The notes under the pieces: generated by a model | What the model saw: only the letters and a program-made list of their open reading frames with translations | Told to the model about the DNA's origin: nothing | The model's database searches: none | Assembly (NCBI GenBank): GCA_963709765.1 | Contig: CAVPXL010000004.1 | Coordinates: 1 to 64,000 of the forward strand | Source of the DNA: Roseitranquillus sp963709765 | GTDB taxonomy: Bacteria; Pseudomonadota; Alphaproteobacteria; Rhodobacterales; Rhodobacteraceae | Direction: 5' to 3' | Length of the DNA stretch: 64,000 nucleotides | Translations under genes and position numbers: made by a program | In this document: one piece after another, positions 27,925-36,223 of the stretch | How the letters are laid out: each line of letters begins with the position of its first letter | How positions within the stretch are numbered: position 1 is the first letter of the stretch

Positions 27925-28745
27925 GTGGCAAGGAAATCGAGTAATGAGGCGGCATACTGTGCGGGCGCAGTCGACATGCCGTCATGCGCCTGTCCAGGAA
28001 GCACACCGACCGTCGCTGCTGGAAGCACGGATGCGAGCGCGTCGGTGACGTAGAGTTCGGGCGGGCTTTCGCTTCCTGTCTGAAGAAGCACTGGCATGCC
28101 GAGAACGCGATACGCGTGCGGGTCGATACGATGCCGCGACAGCGCATGGAGATCGGCGAGCGAAGCTGGCGTATCGGCGATGACGCCGGCCCACTCCCCG
28201 GTTCCCTGTGCGGCATGCAACTCCGCCTGAGGCACACCGAGAATATCAGCGAAAAATGTCATCGCGAGACACTGCCAGTCACCCGCTTCGCCAAGCCGGA
28301 CAAGCGGTGCAATCTTGTTTGCGCTGAAAATGTGTGGCCACGGCGCCTCGTAGAGCACGAGCTTACGGACAAGCTGGGGCACCTCTCGCGCGGCCCCGAG
28401 CGCAACGAGCGCACCATAAGAGTGGCCCAACATGTCCAAAGGATGGCCGATATGCCTGATCAGCGCCACGGCGTCGGCAATCTCGTCCGCGAGGTCGTGA
28501 CCAATCGTCTTGTCAGTCTGACCGCGGCCACGGCGGGACATGGCAATCCCGGTCACATGGGGCGCCAGCAGTGGCTTCACATGCCGCCAGTTCGTGCGTT
28601 GATCGCTGAACGCGCCATGAATGAGCATGAGGGGCGGGCCGACGCCCCATGTCTCATATCCGACCTGGATGCCCGTGGGGGTAACAAGGGTCGAGGTGTC
28701 GGTCGGCTTCGGAGCAAAGGGCTGGCGGATCATTCGAATTGTCAT
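27921..28745 (-). CDS. Alpha/beta hydrolase
   Basis: 274 aa, intact. PPLMLIHGAFSDQRTNWRHV holds the oxyanion HG; MLGHSYGALVALGAAREV is the nucleophile elbow (GHSYG); the acidic residue and His are probably in the block ending LPGQAHDGMSTAPAQYAASL (H in GQAHDG). A small cytoplasmic esterase or lactonase-like enzyme; substrate unknown. Its stop overlaps the start of the aminotransferase gene, so the two are translationally coupled. The stretch 28746-29050 between it and the DUF1127 gene shows no convincing gene. Confidence 0.88.
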   Translation of the reverse strand: MTIRMIRQPFAPKPTDTSTLVTPTGIQVGYETWGVGPPLMLIHGAFSDQRTNWRHVKPLLAPHVTGIAMSRRGRGQTDKTIGHDLADEIADAVALIRHIGHPLDMLGHSYGALVALGAAREVPQLVRKLVLYEAPWPHIFSANKIAPLVRLGEAGDWQCLAMTFFADILGVPQAELHAAQGTGEWAGVIADTPASLADLHALSRHRIDPHAYRVLGMPVLLQTGSESPPELYVTDALASVLPAATVGVLPGQAHDGMSTAPAQYAASLLDFLAT

Positions 28746-29050
28746 GAGTCATTTCCCGGAAGGGCCGGCGCGCAGGCCAGGATTGAATGCCCGGGTCAGA
28801 AGGTCATGCCGTAGAGGACGGCCATGCGATTTTGCCCGGACGCATTACCAGCGGATTGGAGGATCAGTCTCGAATGCGGCGACAAGCGTCGTGAGTGCCC
28901 GGCGTTCCGAGGATCGGTCGTGTCTACCAAAAGGAGTGGGCGGCATGACTGATCGAATTGATATGGTTCATCTTTTCGTCGTTTTCTGGATTTGCGCCTC
29001 AAGAATCGAAGAGCTCTGAACCTCTTTGCAGGTCGGTTCTCGAGCGCAGG

Positions 29051-29269
29051 CTACCAGCCTTGGGGGTAGAGACGCGTGAGCCGGATTGCGTGGTCGGCAG
29101 AGCAAAACTCGGGAATGCCCATGTCTCGACGGAAGTGATCGTTCAGTTCTGCGAGAGCGATACGCATCCTGCGTCTGCGCCTGTGCTCAACGCGCCCTTG
29201 CCAGGCTGACAAGAGACTCCTCGAGAAGCCGCGGAAGGGCGCCGGGCTTGCTTGCGGGATCTGGGTCAT
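29051..29269 (-). CDS. Small DUF1127 protein (72 aa)
   Basis: MTQIPQASPAPFRGFSRSLL, an Arg-rich middle (EHRRRRRMRIALAELNDHFR), and RRDMGIPEFCSADHAIRL. The conserved FRRDMGI replaces the usual RRDIGL. I start it at the ATG at 29269; the frame extends upstream but without family resemblance. It heads the hydrolase-aminotransferase locus, with a 305-bp gap, as other DUF1127 genes head related loci at 7861 and 41084. Confidence 0.8.
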   Translation of the reverse strand: MTQIPQASPAPFRGFSRSLLSAWQGRVEHRRRRRMRIALAELNDHFRRDMGIPEFCSADHAIRLTRLYPQGW

Positions 29270-29454
29270 GATGTTCGTCCTTCGTTCAAAGCCACGTGGA
29301 CGTTCGCGTGTGGCCGTGACCTTGAACGGCATGCAGACGTTAAATCGGCGTGAAATCAGACTTGGCAGAGCGCGAAGACATGAAAGAGTGCAGTGGGACG
29401 AAACCAGAAGTTCGGCGTTTCACCTTCATGCAACGCCTTGGTTTCATCGCGGCG

Positions 29455-29937
29455 TTGTTGAACAACTCTGACCGGAGAGGATTTCACAGCGTGAATCCGT
29501 GCGGTCAGACGGGGCGCATGAGCAGGCCACCTTCCGCCCGCTGCCGCACAACGAACTGTCCCAGTTGCAAGGGGGCGCCGCGCAAGCGCGGCTCGTTGGT
29601 GATCTGGCTGGACAAGGAGATGATCTGGCTCGCGCCGCATGACGGTCGCTCTGATCGTCTGCGGTGTTGTCCGAGGCGGCGATCCAGTTCTGTCTGACGA
29701 TCAAGGTTCTGTTCAAGCTGCCGTTACGACAAACGACGGGGATGGGGGACTGCTTGCTGCCGATAGCCGGTCTGGACTGGCCATGGACACTGCCACTTCG
29801 GACATCCGGGCGGTGGAATTCACCTCCAGCAGAGACGGCGACAGCCCTGTACCACCGGCGTTGCTCGACCATGTCCGGGACGTCGATAAGATCGGCACCG
29901 TGGCCGCTGACGGGGCCGATGACTTGCGACACCGTCA
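29455..29937 (+). mobile_element. Decayed, truncated IS903-like element
   Basis: The left end gcgttgttgaacaactctgac and following leader match the 20488 element. Transposase pieces in several frames: CRTTNCPSCKGAPRKRGSLV, EAAIQFCLTIKVLFKLPLRQ, then RTSGRWNSPPAETAT. Most of the middle and the whole right end are missing; it stops near 29937, shortly before the dodecin gene. Confidence 0.75.
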
Positions 29938-30001
29938 ATGCCGAGGGAACATAAAAATGGGCCTCGTGTTGACCTTCTGAGAAAAGCAGAAGGAGAGCAC
30001 C

Positions 30002-30205
30002 ATGTCCGTTGCACGCGTGACTGAAATTTCCGCGACCTCACCCGAAAGCTTCGACGATGCCGCCAAGCGGGGTATCGACAGGGCTTCGAAGACTCTGCGC
30101 GGCATGAAGAGCGCTTGGGTGAAGGATCAAAATCTGATGATTGAGGACGGCAAAATCACCGAGTTCAAGGTGAATCTTGTCGTGACTTTTGTCTTGGATG
30201 ATTGA
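30002..30205 (+). CDS. Dodecin (flavin-binding small protein)
   Basis: 67 aa, intact. SVARVTEISATSPESFDDAA, KRGIDRASKTLRGMKSAWVK and FKVNLVVTFVLD are the full dodecin fold; the Trp in SAWVKDQ stacks on the flavin in characterised family members. Forms a dodecamer that stores riboflavin/FMN in the cytoplasm. A strong Shine-Dalgarno, aaggaga, lies 7 nt before the ATG, and a terminator follows, so it is a monocistronic gene. Confidence 0.93.
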   Translation: MSVARVTEISATSPESFDDAAKRGIDRASKTLRGMKSAWVKDQNLMIEDGKITEFKVNLVVTFVLDD

Positions 30206-30241
30206 CGGCATTTTAATCTGAAATCCCGAAGCACAGTCTTG

Positions 30242-30272
30242 GCCGCCCGGCTTCGGGCGGCACCTTTTTTTT
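30242..30272 (+). terminator. Rho-independent terminator of dodecin
   Basis: Stem gccgccc / gggcggc (30242-30261 by position) around a short loop with ttc, followed within two bases by a run of T. It lies about 40 bases after the dodecin stop. Confidence 0.85.
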
Positions 30273-30323
30273 CGCCAATCGCTCTTCATTTCTAGCCACG
30301 ATCTTCTTCATCGATGTCTGACG

Positions 30324-30570
30324 TCAGCACTCTACGGCGGGATTTAGAAGTTTCTTACCCGCATCGAAAGCGCTCTGGTCATTCGTTTCGAAGTTGTTGA
30401 TGCCGAGCTTCGTCCAGGTGTCGATCCCGACGTGGTTGTCGTAGTTCGTAGACGCCTTGAACCGCGGCTGGTCGAGGATGCCGGTGGCGTTGTCGATGCT
30501 GAGCCGGACAAGGCGCCGATGGCAGAGCAGTCGATCAAGCCGCAAAGTCGCCGACGTCGACGCAGCGCGA
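30324..30570 (-). pseudogene. Unidentified C-terminal gene fragment
   Basis: The frame RLSIDNATGILDQPRFKAST, NYDNHVGIDTWTKLGINNFE, TNDQSAFDAGKKLLNPAVEC ends with a natural stop and has clean codon-like character, but the upstream part becomes non-coding. It looks like the tail of a larger protein whose family I do not recognise. The next 130 bases (to 30710) hold only a weak tRNA-like trace. Confidence 0.4.
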
Positions 30571-30710
30571 GGACGCGCGTTGAAGCGCACGGTCGTTGCT
30601 CCTCAGGCTCTCGCCCCTACGTGAATCGAACGCATTGCCACGAGGCGCGACCGGGTTAGCCTTGGAGGCGTCTACCGACAAGGAGCACACAACTGTCCAG
30701 AACTATCGAC

Positions 30711-31061
30711 GTGAAGCTGATCCAGCGCGATGCTTCCCGAAAGCTGTATTTCGTTGCAGCAGGCTGCCTCCATCACCCCCAGGCCCATCTGGTGCTGGAC
30801 CCCGATCCCACAGCACGCGGTGCACTCGAGGAGAGTATCAAGGCAGCGCTTCTCTTTGCTGACCTTTCCGATGAGGAAGCCGCATCCTTCCGGGAGCGAG
30901 CAATTGCAGCCACTCGGGTGGTTCGGGCGAGCGACGGCGTCCATGTCTTCGAGCAGGAAAAGCGCAAGTCGCGACGGCGTCTGCCCAACCCCAATACCTT
31001 CCACGATCTCGTGTCGTCCATTCGGCCTGGCTGGTGGCGCCGGATCCGAAAACAAAGCTGA
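30711..31061 (+). CDS. Hypothetical protein (116 aa)
   Basis: MKLIQRDASRKLYFVAAGCL, HLVLDPDPTARGALEESIKA, LLFADLSDEEAASFRERAIA and a basic tail (FEQEKRKSRRRLPNPN). The single uninterrupted frame with acidic-helix and basic-tail segments looks like a real gene, but I know no family. No upstream ribosome site stands out. Confidence 0.45.
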   Translation: MKLIQRDASRKLYFVAAGCLHHPQAHLVLDPDPTARGALEESIKAALLFADLSDEEAASFRERAIAATRVVRASDGVHVFEQEKRKSRRRLPNPNTFHDLVSSIRPGWWRRIRKQS

Positions 31062-31164
31062 CCGCGCATGGCGCTGATCGAACTATGCTCGAGAGGCCCA
31101 ATCAGGGGGATGGCACAAGACGGCCGAGGCAGACGTCTCGAGGCGCTCAAGCAGGTTGCGCACG

Positions 31165-31311
31165 TTAGAGATGTGTCATGACCTCCGCGCCACGCGATGC
31201 CGCGAGATCGTCGATCACCTTCCGCTGCGCTTCGATCCCGAGGCCGCTCGCGCCCTGCCGTTTCGTCGAGAGCCACTCGTAGGTCACGAGCCGCTGCGTT
31301 CGTCCAAGCAT
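31165..31311 (-). pseudogene. Serine recombinase, N-terminal stub
   Basis: MLGRTQRLVTYEWLSTKRQG, then ASGLGIEAQRKVIDDLAASR, is the start of a resolvase/invertase-type recombinase with the catalytic Ser in the LST. It breaks off at GAEV and four unrelated codons. Cut probably occurred when neighbouring DNA was rearranged; the IS3-type element starts only 86 bases upstream of it. Confidence 0.7.
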
Positions 31312-31412
31312 CTTGCCCTCGGTACGGACCTGCCAAACGCTTGTTGCGCAGCTCGGAACCGGGACTGAGGTCAGCCTTGTAGGCTGACCGAGGAAGTGGA
31401 GTGCCCCCCGTT

Positions 31413-32290
31413 TCACCGGACGGCCTGGCTGGGGTTGATGGCTGATCTGAACTGGACGGGCGAGCGCATGGCCAGCGCGGAATGCGGATGGACGGTGTTG
31501 TAGTCGTCGATCCAGGCGGGGACGAGCCCGAGCACCGTGGCGGCGTCGGGCGGCGGAGTGATGCGGACATGGTCGCGCTTGAGGGTCTTCACGAAGGCTT
31601 CGCTCATGCGTGCTGCGCACCTCTCCGGTGAGCGGACTGGCGTGAAGCAGGGAACGAGGCCGAGCTGCCGGGCGAAGTCGCGCGTCTCGACAGCGGTGCA
31701 GCACGAGCCGTTGTCCGACAGATGCTCGACGGGATGCGGGGCGCGATCCGTGCCGAACCTGCACTCGACGGCGGCGAGCATCATGTCGCGGACGTCGGAG
31801 CCGCTGATCCCGGCGCCCGTGACGGCGACGTGGGCGATGACTTCGCGGTCGAAGGCGTCGATGAACGAGACCTTGTTCGCCATCGGTTCGAGAACAATGG
31901 TCGAGTGCCACCCTGACCTTTTCTCCGTTCCAGCACGTGACCTCGCAGGCATCCGAGCCCCATCTGAGGTTCGAAGCCATGACGGCGATCTTGCCGTCGT
32001 GAACCCGTCCCTCCCGGCGGCCCGTGGACCGCTCCAGGGTCAGGCCGTGCAGGCTGAGAATGCGCAGCACTCGTTTGCGGTTGACGACCTCCATTCCTGC
32101 CGTTCGGCGCTCGCGGTTCAGCAGTGCCGTGAGGCGCCGGTAACCGTAGGTCGGGCGCGCGTCGACCAGGCGGCGCAGGACAGGGAGCAGATCATCGTCC
32201 TCGACCTTCCGGTAGGCGCCTCGCGGCTTCGACGTGCCCGCCGCGCGTTCATGGAGCTGCGACCGGCTCACGCCGATCGTCTCTGCTACG
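31413..32290 (-). pseudogene. IS3-type OrfB (integrase), frameshifted
   Basis: MSRVAETIGVSRSQLHERAA, TYGYRRLTALLNRERRTAGM and SNLRWGSDACEVTCWNGEKV are in one frame, then a short extra stretch and a shift near 31915. The next frame gives FIDAFDREVIAHVAVTGAGI (D), HLSDNGSCCTAVETRDFARQ (D), CFTPVRSP then MSEAFVKTLKRDHVR (E) and YNTVHPHSALAMRSPVQF. All three acidic residues are present but in two frames; PVRSPERCAARMSE has extra residues compared with the usual PxKSPQSNGMSE. Confidence 0.8.
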
Positions 32291-32719
32291 CGGCTCATTG
32301 GGAACCGTCCCGGGCGGCGACGGCGGCAGCGACATCCGTTTTTTGCCCCTGCCTTCTCGAGCGCGTCGCGCAAGATCTCGTTCGGCCTTCCCTCGGACCG
32401 ACGGCGGTCGGGCCTCACCCATGGTTTTGCGCCCGAGCATCCGCTCGAGCTGGCGCACGCGCTCCTCGAGCTTGCGGACCCCGGAGGCGCCGACCACCGG
32501 TTCGTTCCTTCCGACCGCCATCGCACCCCCTTCGGCCATCAGGCGACGCCACCGAAACAGCAGGTTCGGAGCGAAGCCGTCACGCCGGGCGACCGCAGAG
32601 ACGGACTCGCCGGGCACCAGGCTATCTTCCACGATGCGCAGCTTCTCGTGCGCCGGCCAATACCGGCGACCGGCGACGCCGGTGATCACCTCGACGCGGG
32701 GAGGTCTGTCGTTGGCCAT
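32290..32719 (-). pseudogene. IS3-type OrfA, frameshifted
   Basis: VEVITGVAGRRYWPAHEKLR, VEDSLVPGESVSAVARRDGF (helix-turn-helix) and the leucine-zipper-like RKLEERVRQLERMLGRKTM. After GRKTM the frame changes with about 30 extra bases, and NEILRDALEKAGAK continues in the frame of OrfB. Programmed frameshifting is known for IS3 elements, but the extra sequence suggests decay. Confidence 0.7.
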
Positions 32720-32975
32720 AAGCATGTCCCCAAGCACAGGCTTGAGCCTTCCAAGGTCATGCCAGGCTGTCCGGCCGAAACGGGGGCACTTCAGGAAGCC
32801 GCATGGAAACTCATGGCGCCGGGGTCTCGGTTGGACGGGGTTTCGTGGCAAGGTGGCGGGGAGCGGCTAGCGAGCTTCGGCCATGAGCAGCAGCTTGTAA
32901 GACTTGCCGAAATCGCGTACTTCGGTACCGCTGAGTACGAAGCCGACTACGCATCCTGAGCACTTCCATAACCGC

Positions 32976-33101
32976 ATGATAAAGCACGATCCCGCTCCGC
33001 GACCCGGCCTTTTGGCGGCGGCGCTTCTCGTGCTCACAATCACAGCGCACGACGCGATCGGTTCCGAGGATCCGGCCGAGGTCATCGATGCACAGGCCTG
33101 A
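32976..33101 (+). CDS. Short hydrophobic peptide upstream of the CruF-like gene
   Basis: 41 codons: MIKHDPAPRPGLLAAALLVL, TITAHDAIGSEDPAEVIDAQ. It has a signal-peptide-like core and overlaps the next frame by 14 bases. It could be a small membrane/secreted peptide coupled to the downstream genes or a chance frame. No family known. Confidence 0.35.
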   Translation: MIKHDPAPRPGLLAAALLVLTITAHDAIGSEDPAEVIDAQA

Positions 33102-33276
33102 GCGCCGTCACACTGGGATAGGACGCTGGGGACCCGTCGCCCTCTATCTCGCGATCGCACTGGGATGGTTCGTCGAGGGCATCCTGGCGGGTGCGCAAGA
33201 CCGACTCTGGCTCCTCATTCTGGCGATGCCCGCACCTGCCATCTATGTCTGGCGTACAGGCCAGAGCCGGGAATGA
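33088..33276 (+). CDS. Small membrane protein (62 aa)
   Basis: GPVALYLAIALGWFVEGILA and LWLLILAMPAPAIYVW give two membrane segments. The stop overlaps the ATG of the CruF-like gene (ATGA), so the two are coupled. No family assigned. Confidence 0.5.
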   Translation: MHRPERRHTGIGRWGPVALYLAIALGWFVEGILAGAQDRLWLLILAMPAPAIYVWRTGQSRE

Positions 33277-33902
33277 GCCCCGACTTCACCACGTTCCTGA
33301 TCACCGGTGTCGCTCTCAGCCTCGTCGTCCTCGCTTTCTTCATCTGGCGGTTCGGGCCGCTTCGGGCGGTGGCTTTCGCGGTCGTCGCGGGCCTGTTCCC
33401 GGCGATCATGGACTTCCTTTCGTCCTTTGCCGTCAGCAATTACGAGTATCCCGGACAGACCCGGCTCTGGGTCTTCACCTATATCTTCTTTGGCTGGATC
33501 TCCGTTTGCGGGACATGTCTGCTCGTCGCAGAGGGCATTCTAGCGCGGCGCGGACAGGATCTGCTGACCGCGCGTCGATTGCGGTGGGCAGCGCCGCTCC
33601 TCGCCGGAGCCATCGCCGTGCTCCTCGACCTCTTCATCGACCCGATTGCCGTCAACGCCGGCTACTGGGTCTGGCTGGTGCCGGCGAACGTCTACTACGA
33701 GATCCCGCTTCTGAACTTCGTCGGCTGGTTCGTCTTGATGTTCCTCGCCCCATTGGCCTGGATCGAGATTGCGCGCCACCCGGACTGGGGCCAGCGCAAG
33801 GTGCTCCTGGCTTCCCTGATCGCGCTGCCGCTGCTTTGCGTCGCCTCCATCGCGATGTCGCTTGCGCTCAACGGGATTATCGCAGGCGCCGGCCTGCGAT
33901 AG
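33273..33902 (+). CDS. Carotenoid biosynthesis protein (CruF/DUF422-like)
   Basis: 209 aa, about seven membrane segments. FFGWISVCGTCLLVAEGILA, LLDLFIDPIAVNAGYWVW and YYEIPLLNFVGWFVLMFL are typical of the CruF/bisanhydrobacterioruberin-hydratase-like membrane proteins, with the conserved acidic residues of DLFIDP and the YEIP-NFVGW block. Whether it hydrates a carotenoid here is not known; no crt genes are in the window. Start chosen at the ATG overlapping the preceding stop. Confidence 0.75.
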   Translation: MSPDFTTFLITGVALSLVVLAFFIWRFGPLRAVAFAVVAGLFPAIMDFLSSFAVSNYEYPGQTRLWVFTYIFFGWISVCGTCLLVAEGILARRGQDLLTARRLRWAAPLLAGAIAVLLDLFIDPIAVNAGYWVWLVPANVYYEIPLLNFVGWFVLMFLAPLAWIEIARHPDWGQRKVLLASLIALPLLCVASIAMSLALNGIIAGAGLR

Positions 33903-34039
33903 ATCAGGTCTAGCCGGAAGCAGTGCCCCGCCCATGCGTCTGGCAGCCCGACCGGCCCGGGGTGAGTTGGTACTTGTTCCAAATGACGAGTAACGCCCCC
34001 GCCTGAGGCCACGAGGGCCGGACTGGAGCGAGCGCCTAT

Positions 34040-34250
34040 CCGCAAAGGGTACAAATGTCATAGCGGCCCGTTCGACGCCGCAGATAACGTCAATGATCAT
34101 GTTCTCCCCGAAGCGAGACCTGCAGGCCGACGGCAGGAAATACCACCAGCTGTGTGCGGCGAACGCGACGCCGTAGCCGAGCAGGACATTCGCAACGGCC
34201 TCGACAATGGACGAGGGCCGGCTCTGCGCGTCCTGCGTCACCTCCCGCCA
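34040..34250 (-). pseudogene. Small DUF7220-like membrane protein, frameshifted
   Basis: TQDAQSRPSSIVEAVANVLL, GYGVAFA then (shifted) TQLVVFPAVGLQVSL and (shifted back) GENMIIDVICGV resemble small two-helix membrane proteins common beside phage lysis genes in Rhodobacterales. At least two indels. The family name is from memory of similar sequences. Confidence 0.45.
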
Positions 34251-34436
34251 TCGCACTTGGCCGCCTTCCTGGGTGTACGAAGTTCAGCCGCACGACAGGC
34301 CCGCTTTTCAGAAGGTTCTTCGGTCAGGCGCACAGGCGATACTCCCTTGCCAATTCCCGGGCGTTGACAGGCGCAGGACCCCGCCTGTCTCGCCTTCAAA
34401 ACCTCCAGACTTTCGCCCCCCGGGGAGAGCCGTCAC

Positions 34437-34727
34437 TCATCGCCATACGACGCCTCCCCGGCTCAACAATTGAACCGCGAACGGGCTCCGTGCCGACGGG
34501 GTGAGCCCGAGTTCAAGCATTTCCTTGCCTCGGTCGATGCTGGCATGCAGGAGCTTGATCCGGTTCTTCTCCGTGGTCTCGAGGCGTTCGGCGAGCCGGC
34601 CTGCTCGCTCGCCGGGCCGCCGAAGCGAAAGCAGGAACAGGAGCACGGCGAGGACGATGGCGCTGTAGCGTAGCGCCGCCCGCATCCAAGGGTTGGCGGC
34701 TAATCCGGTCAGGAGCGTGGCGATCAT
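34437..34727 (-). CDS. Small prophage-type membrane/coiled-coil protein
   Basis: 96 aa. MRAALRYSAIVLAVLLFLLS is a membrane anchor, followed by a charged coiled coil (RRPGERAGRLAERLETTEKN). It immediately follows the lysozyme tail, the usual position for a spanin- or holin-like accessory in Mu-like phages. The end (SARSPFAVQLLSRGGVVW) looks shifted relative to relatives, so the last 20 residues may be wrong. Confidence 0.5.
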   Translation of the reverse strand: MIATLLTGLAANPWMRAALRYSAIVLAVLLFLLSLRRPGERAGRLAERLETTEKNRIKLLHASIDRGKEMLELGLTPSARSPFAVQLLSRGGVVWR

Positions 34728-34729
34728 CG

Positions 34730-35000
34730 CTGTCCCTGGGACAATCGTCGAGGCGGGCGTAGATCGTGACCCTGATGCCCCCGGAGCGCGACGGCGATGA
34801 ACACGCAGCGCAGCGTGTCGAGATACGGGACCAGCGGCAGGATCGCGGTCTGCGTCTCGCCCAGCACCTGCTGCGCCACCTTGACGCCAGCCGCGCCCAG
34901 CGTCGCCACGCCTGCCGCCCCGCGGCCCTTCGTTGTGCGGCTCTCTGCCAGGACGTCGTGCGCCGACGTGGCGATCGTGTCGAGCCCGAGCTAGAATGAT
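34730..35000 (-). pseudogene. Phage lysozyme, C-terminal tail
   Basis: MATLGAAGVKVAQQVLGETQ, TAILPLVPYLDTLRCVFIAV then, after a shift, GGIRVTIYARLDD. This Ala-rich segment followed by a membrane helix and a W/R-rich end is the C-terminus of the membrane-anchored endolysins of Mu-like phages in this group. The catalytic domain is absent; the upstream sequence (to 35055) has no recognisable start. Confidence 0.5.
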
Positions 35001-35164
35001 CCTTTCGGATTATGCCAGGCGTGCGGCGCCGATCGAAGCGCACGGCGATCAGCACAGTTTGACGACAAACGCGTTACAAACCGGGAGGGACAGGCTTCGA
35101 AGTCTGGAATTCAAGAGGTGAAATATAAGAAACCATGGACTTGAGTGCTATTCCGCAAAAGGGT

Positions 35165-35323
35165 GCAGTCATGAGGTCCGAAGAATATCGGCCCGGAGAA
35201 TGCGTCCGCGCCTCTTCACGCCGGGGCCGGTGCTCAGCCCCTCCCGCATAACCCTATAAAACAACGGAAAAATCCGGCCGCAGCCGGACCGGGAGAACGC
35301 TTTCGCTGGGGCAAGTGGCGGAG
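35165..35323 (+). repeat. Direct repeat L, copy of the tRNA-Ser 3' flank
   Basis: About 159 bp, roughly 85-90% alike by eye to 51881-52040. It includes the terminator hairpin (aaaatccggc...) and ends in agtggcggag, the last 8 bases of tRNA-Ser with its CCA end. The tRNA itself is not present here. Confidence 0.85.
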
Positions 35324-35570
35324 GGTATGGGCCTGAAAGACAACGGATGCCCTCTCCTTCAACTTGTGCTTCGACACCACGAGTATGGAACATCGCGATG
35401 CCGTCAGGCTGCGAGCGGCATCCACCCCATCTCCAATTGCTTGATGTTGCGACTGGGGTCCACACGATGTCGCGTCGCTTCGACCCCGATGATATGAGCT
35501 TGGTACCGAGGTCGCGTTTGAGCGCCATGGACATTCCTAGTTGTGAAGAGAAGCGGGTTATTGGCTATTA

Positions 35571-36135
35571 GCGAGCGGCAGGAGATGCTTAGGGCAGTGG
35601 TACAAGTGTATCGACGACGAGCTGGAGATGTTGCGGATCTAGGCCCGCAGAGCAGTTCACGAGCACAATACACTAGACCCGGACCGGCGCGGTCGGCGCA
35701 ATGGTCTCTGATCTCTTCGCACGCGTCGGCAAGGGCGTTTTTAAATCCCCGTTTCAATGCGCCTAGGGCTTCAACATCGGGCTTGGCGAGGGCGTCTACA
35801 TCAATGCGGGCTGCACAATCCTCGATCGCGGTTGCGTCACGATCGGGCCGCGTTCGTTGCTTGGCCCAGGCGTCGAGATATATTGCGCAGAACATCACAA
35901 GGATCCGGTGAAGCGTGCCGATGGTCAGGAGATTGCTCATCCGGTTGAGATCGGGAACGATGTATGGATCGGCGGGGCTGCCATGCTTCTGCCCGGAGTG
36001 ACCATCGGGGATGATGCGATCGTCGGCGCGGGCAGCGTCGTCACGCGCAGCGTTGCGGCAGGGGACACCGTGGCCGGCAATCCGGCGAGGCTGGTAGCGA
36101 GCGACAATAGTGCCTCCCTGAGCGCAAACTCCTGA
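35571..36135 (+). pseudogene. Maltose/galactoside O-acetyltransferase-like, multiply broken
   Basis: A scrambled N-terminus (SERQEMLR, then QWYKCIDDELEMLRI, stop, ARRAVHEHNTLDPDRR) leads by another shift to VGKGVFKSPFQCA, stop, GFNIGLGEGVYINAGCTILD and the intact hexapeptide half: GPGVEIYCAEHHKDPVKRAD (catalytic His), IGNDVWIGGAAMLLPGVTIG, DDAIVGAGSVVTRSVAAGDT. Left-handed beta-helix acetyltransferase of the LacA/NodL/Maa type. At least two nonsense codons and two indels. Confidence 0.75.
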
Positions 36136-36223
36136 ATGTCGTGATGCGAAGGTCCGCAGAGCTGGATGCGCCATTGCCCTCCACACCAAAGGCCGGATTG
36201 CGTGACTGAAGGACAATTCGTGC

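Larger units (their letters stand above)
31397..32793 (-). mobile_element. IS3-family (IS2-like) element, about 1.4 kb
   Basis: The left end tggagtgccccccgtttcac and the complement of the right end tgaagtgcccccgtttcgg are imperfect inverted repeats over 25 bases. orfA and orfB lie on the minus strand, both damaged. A 405-bp piece of its orfB occurs inverted at 45252-45656. Confidence 0.8.

Noticed and set aside
28796..29002. Minus-strand open frame between the hydrolase and DUF1127 genes
   Set aside because: No family resemblance, no ribosome site, and composition unlike neighbours.
34368..34393. 8-bp perfect inverted repeat gacaggcg / cgcctgtc
   Set aside because: No T-run and no gene end nearby; no function could be supported.
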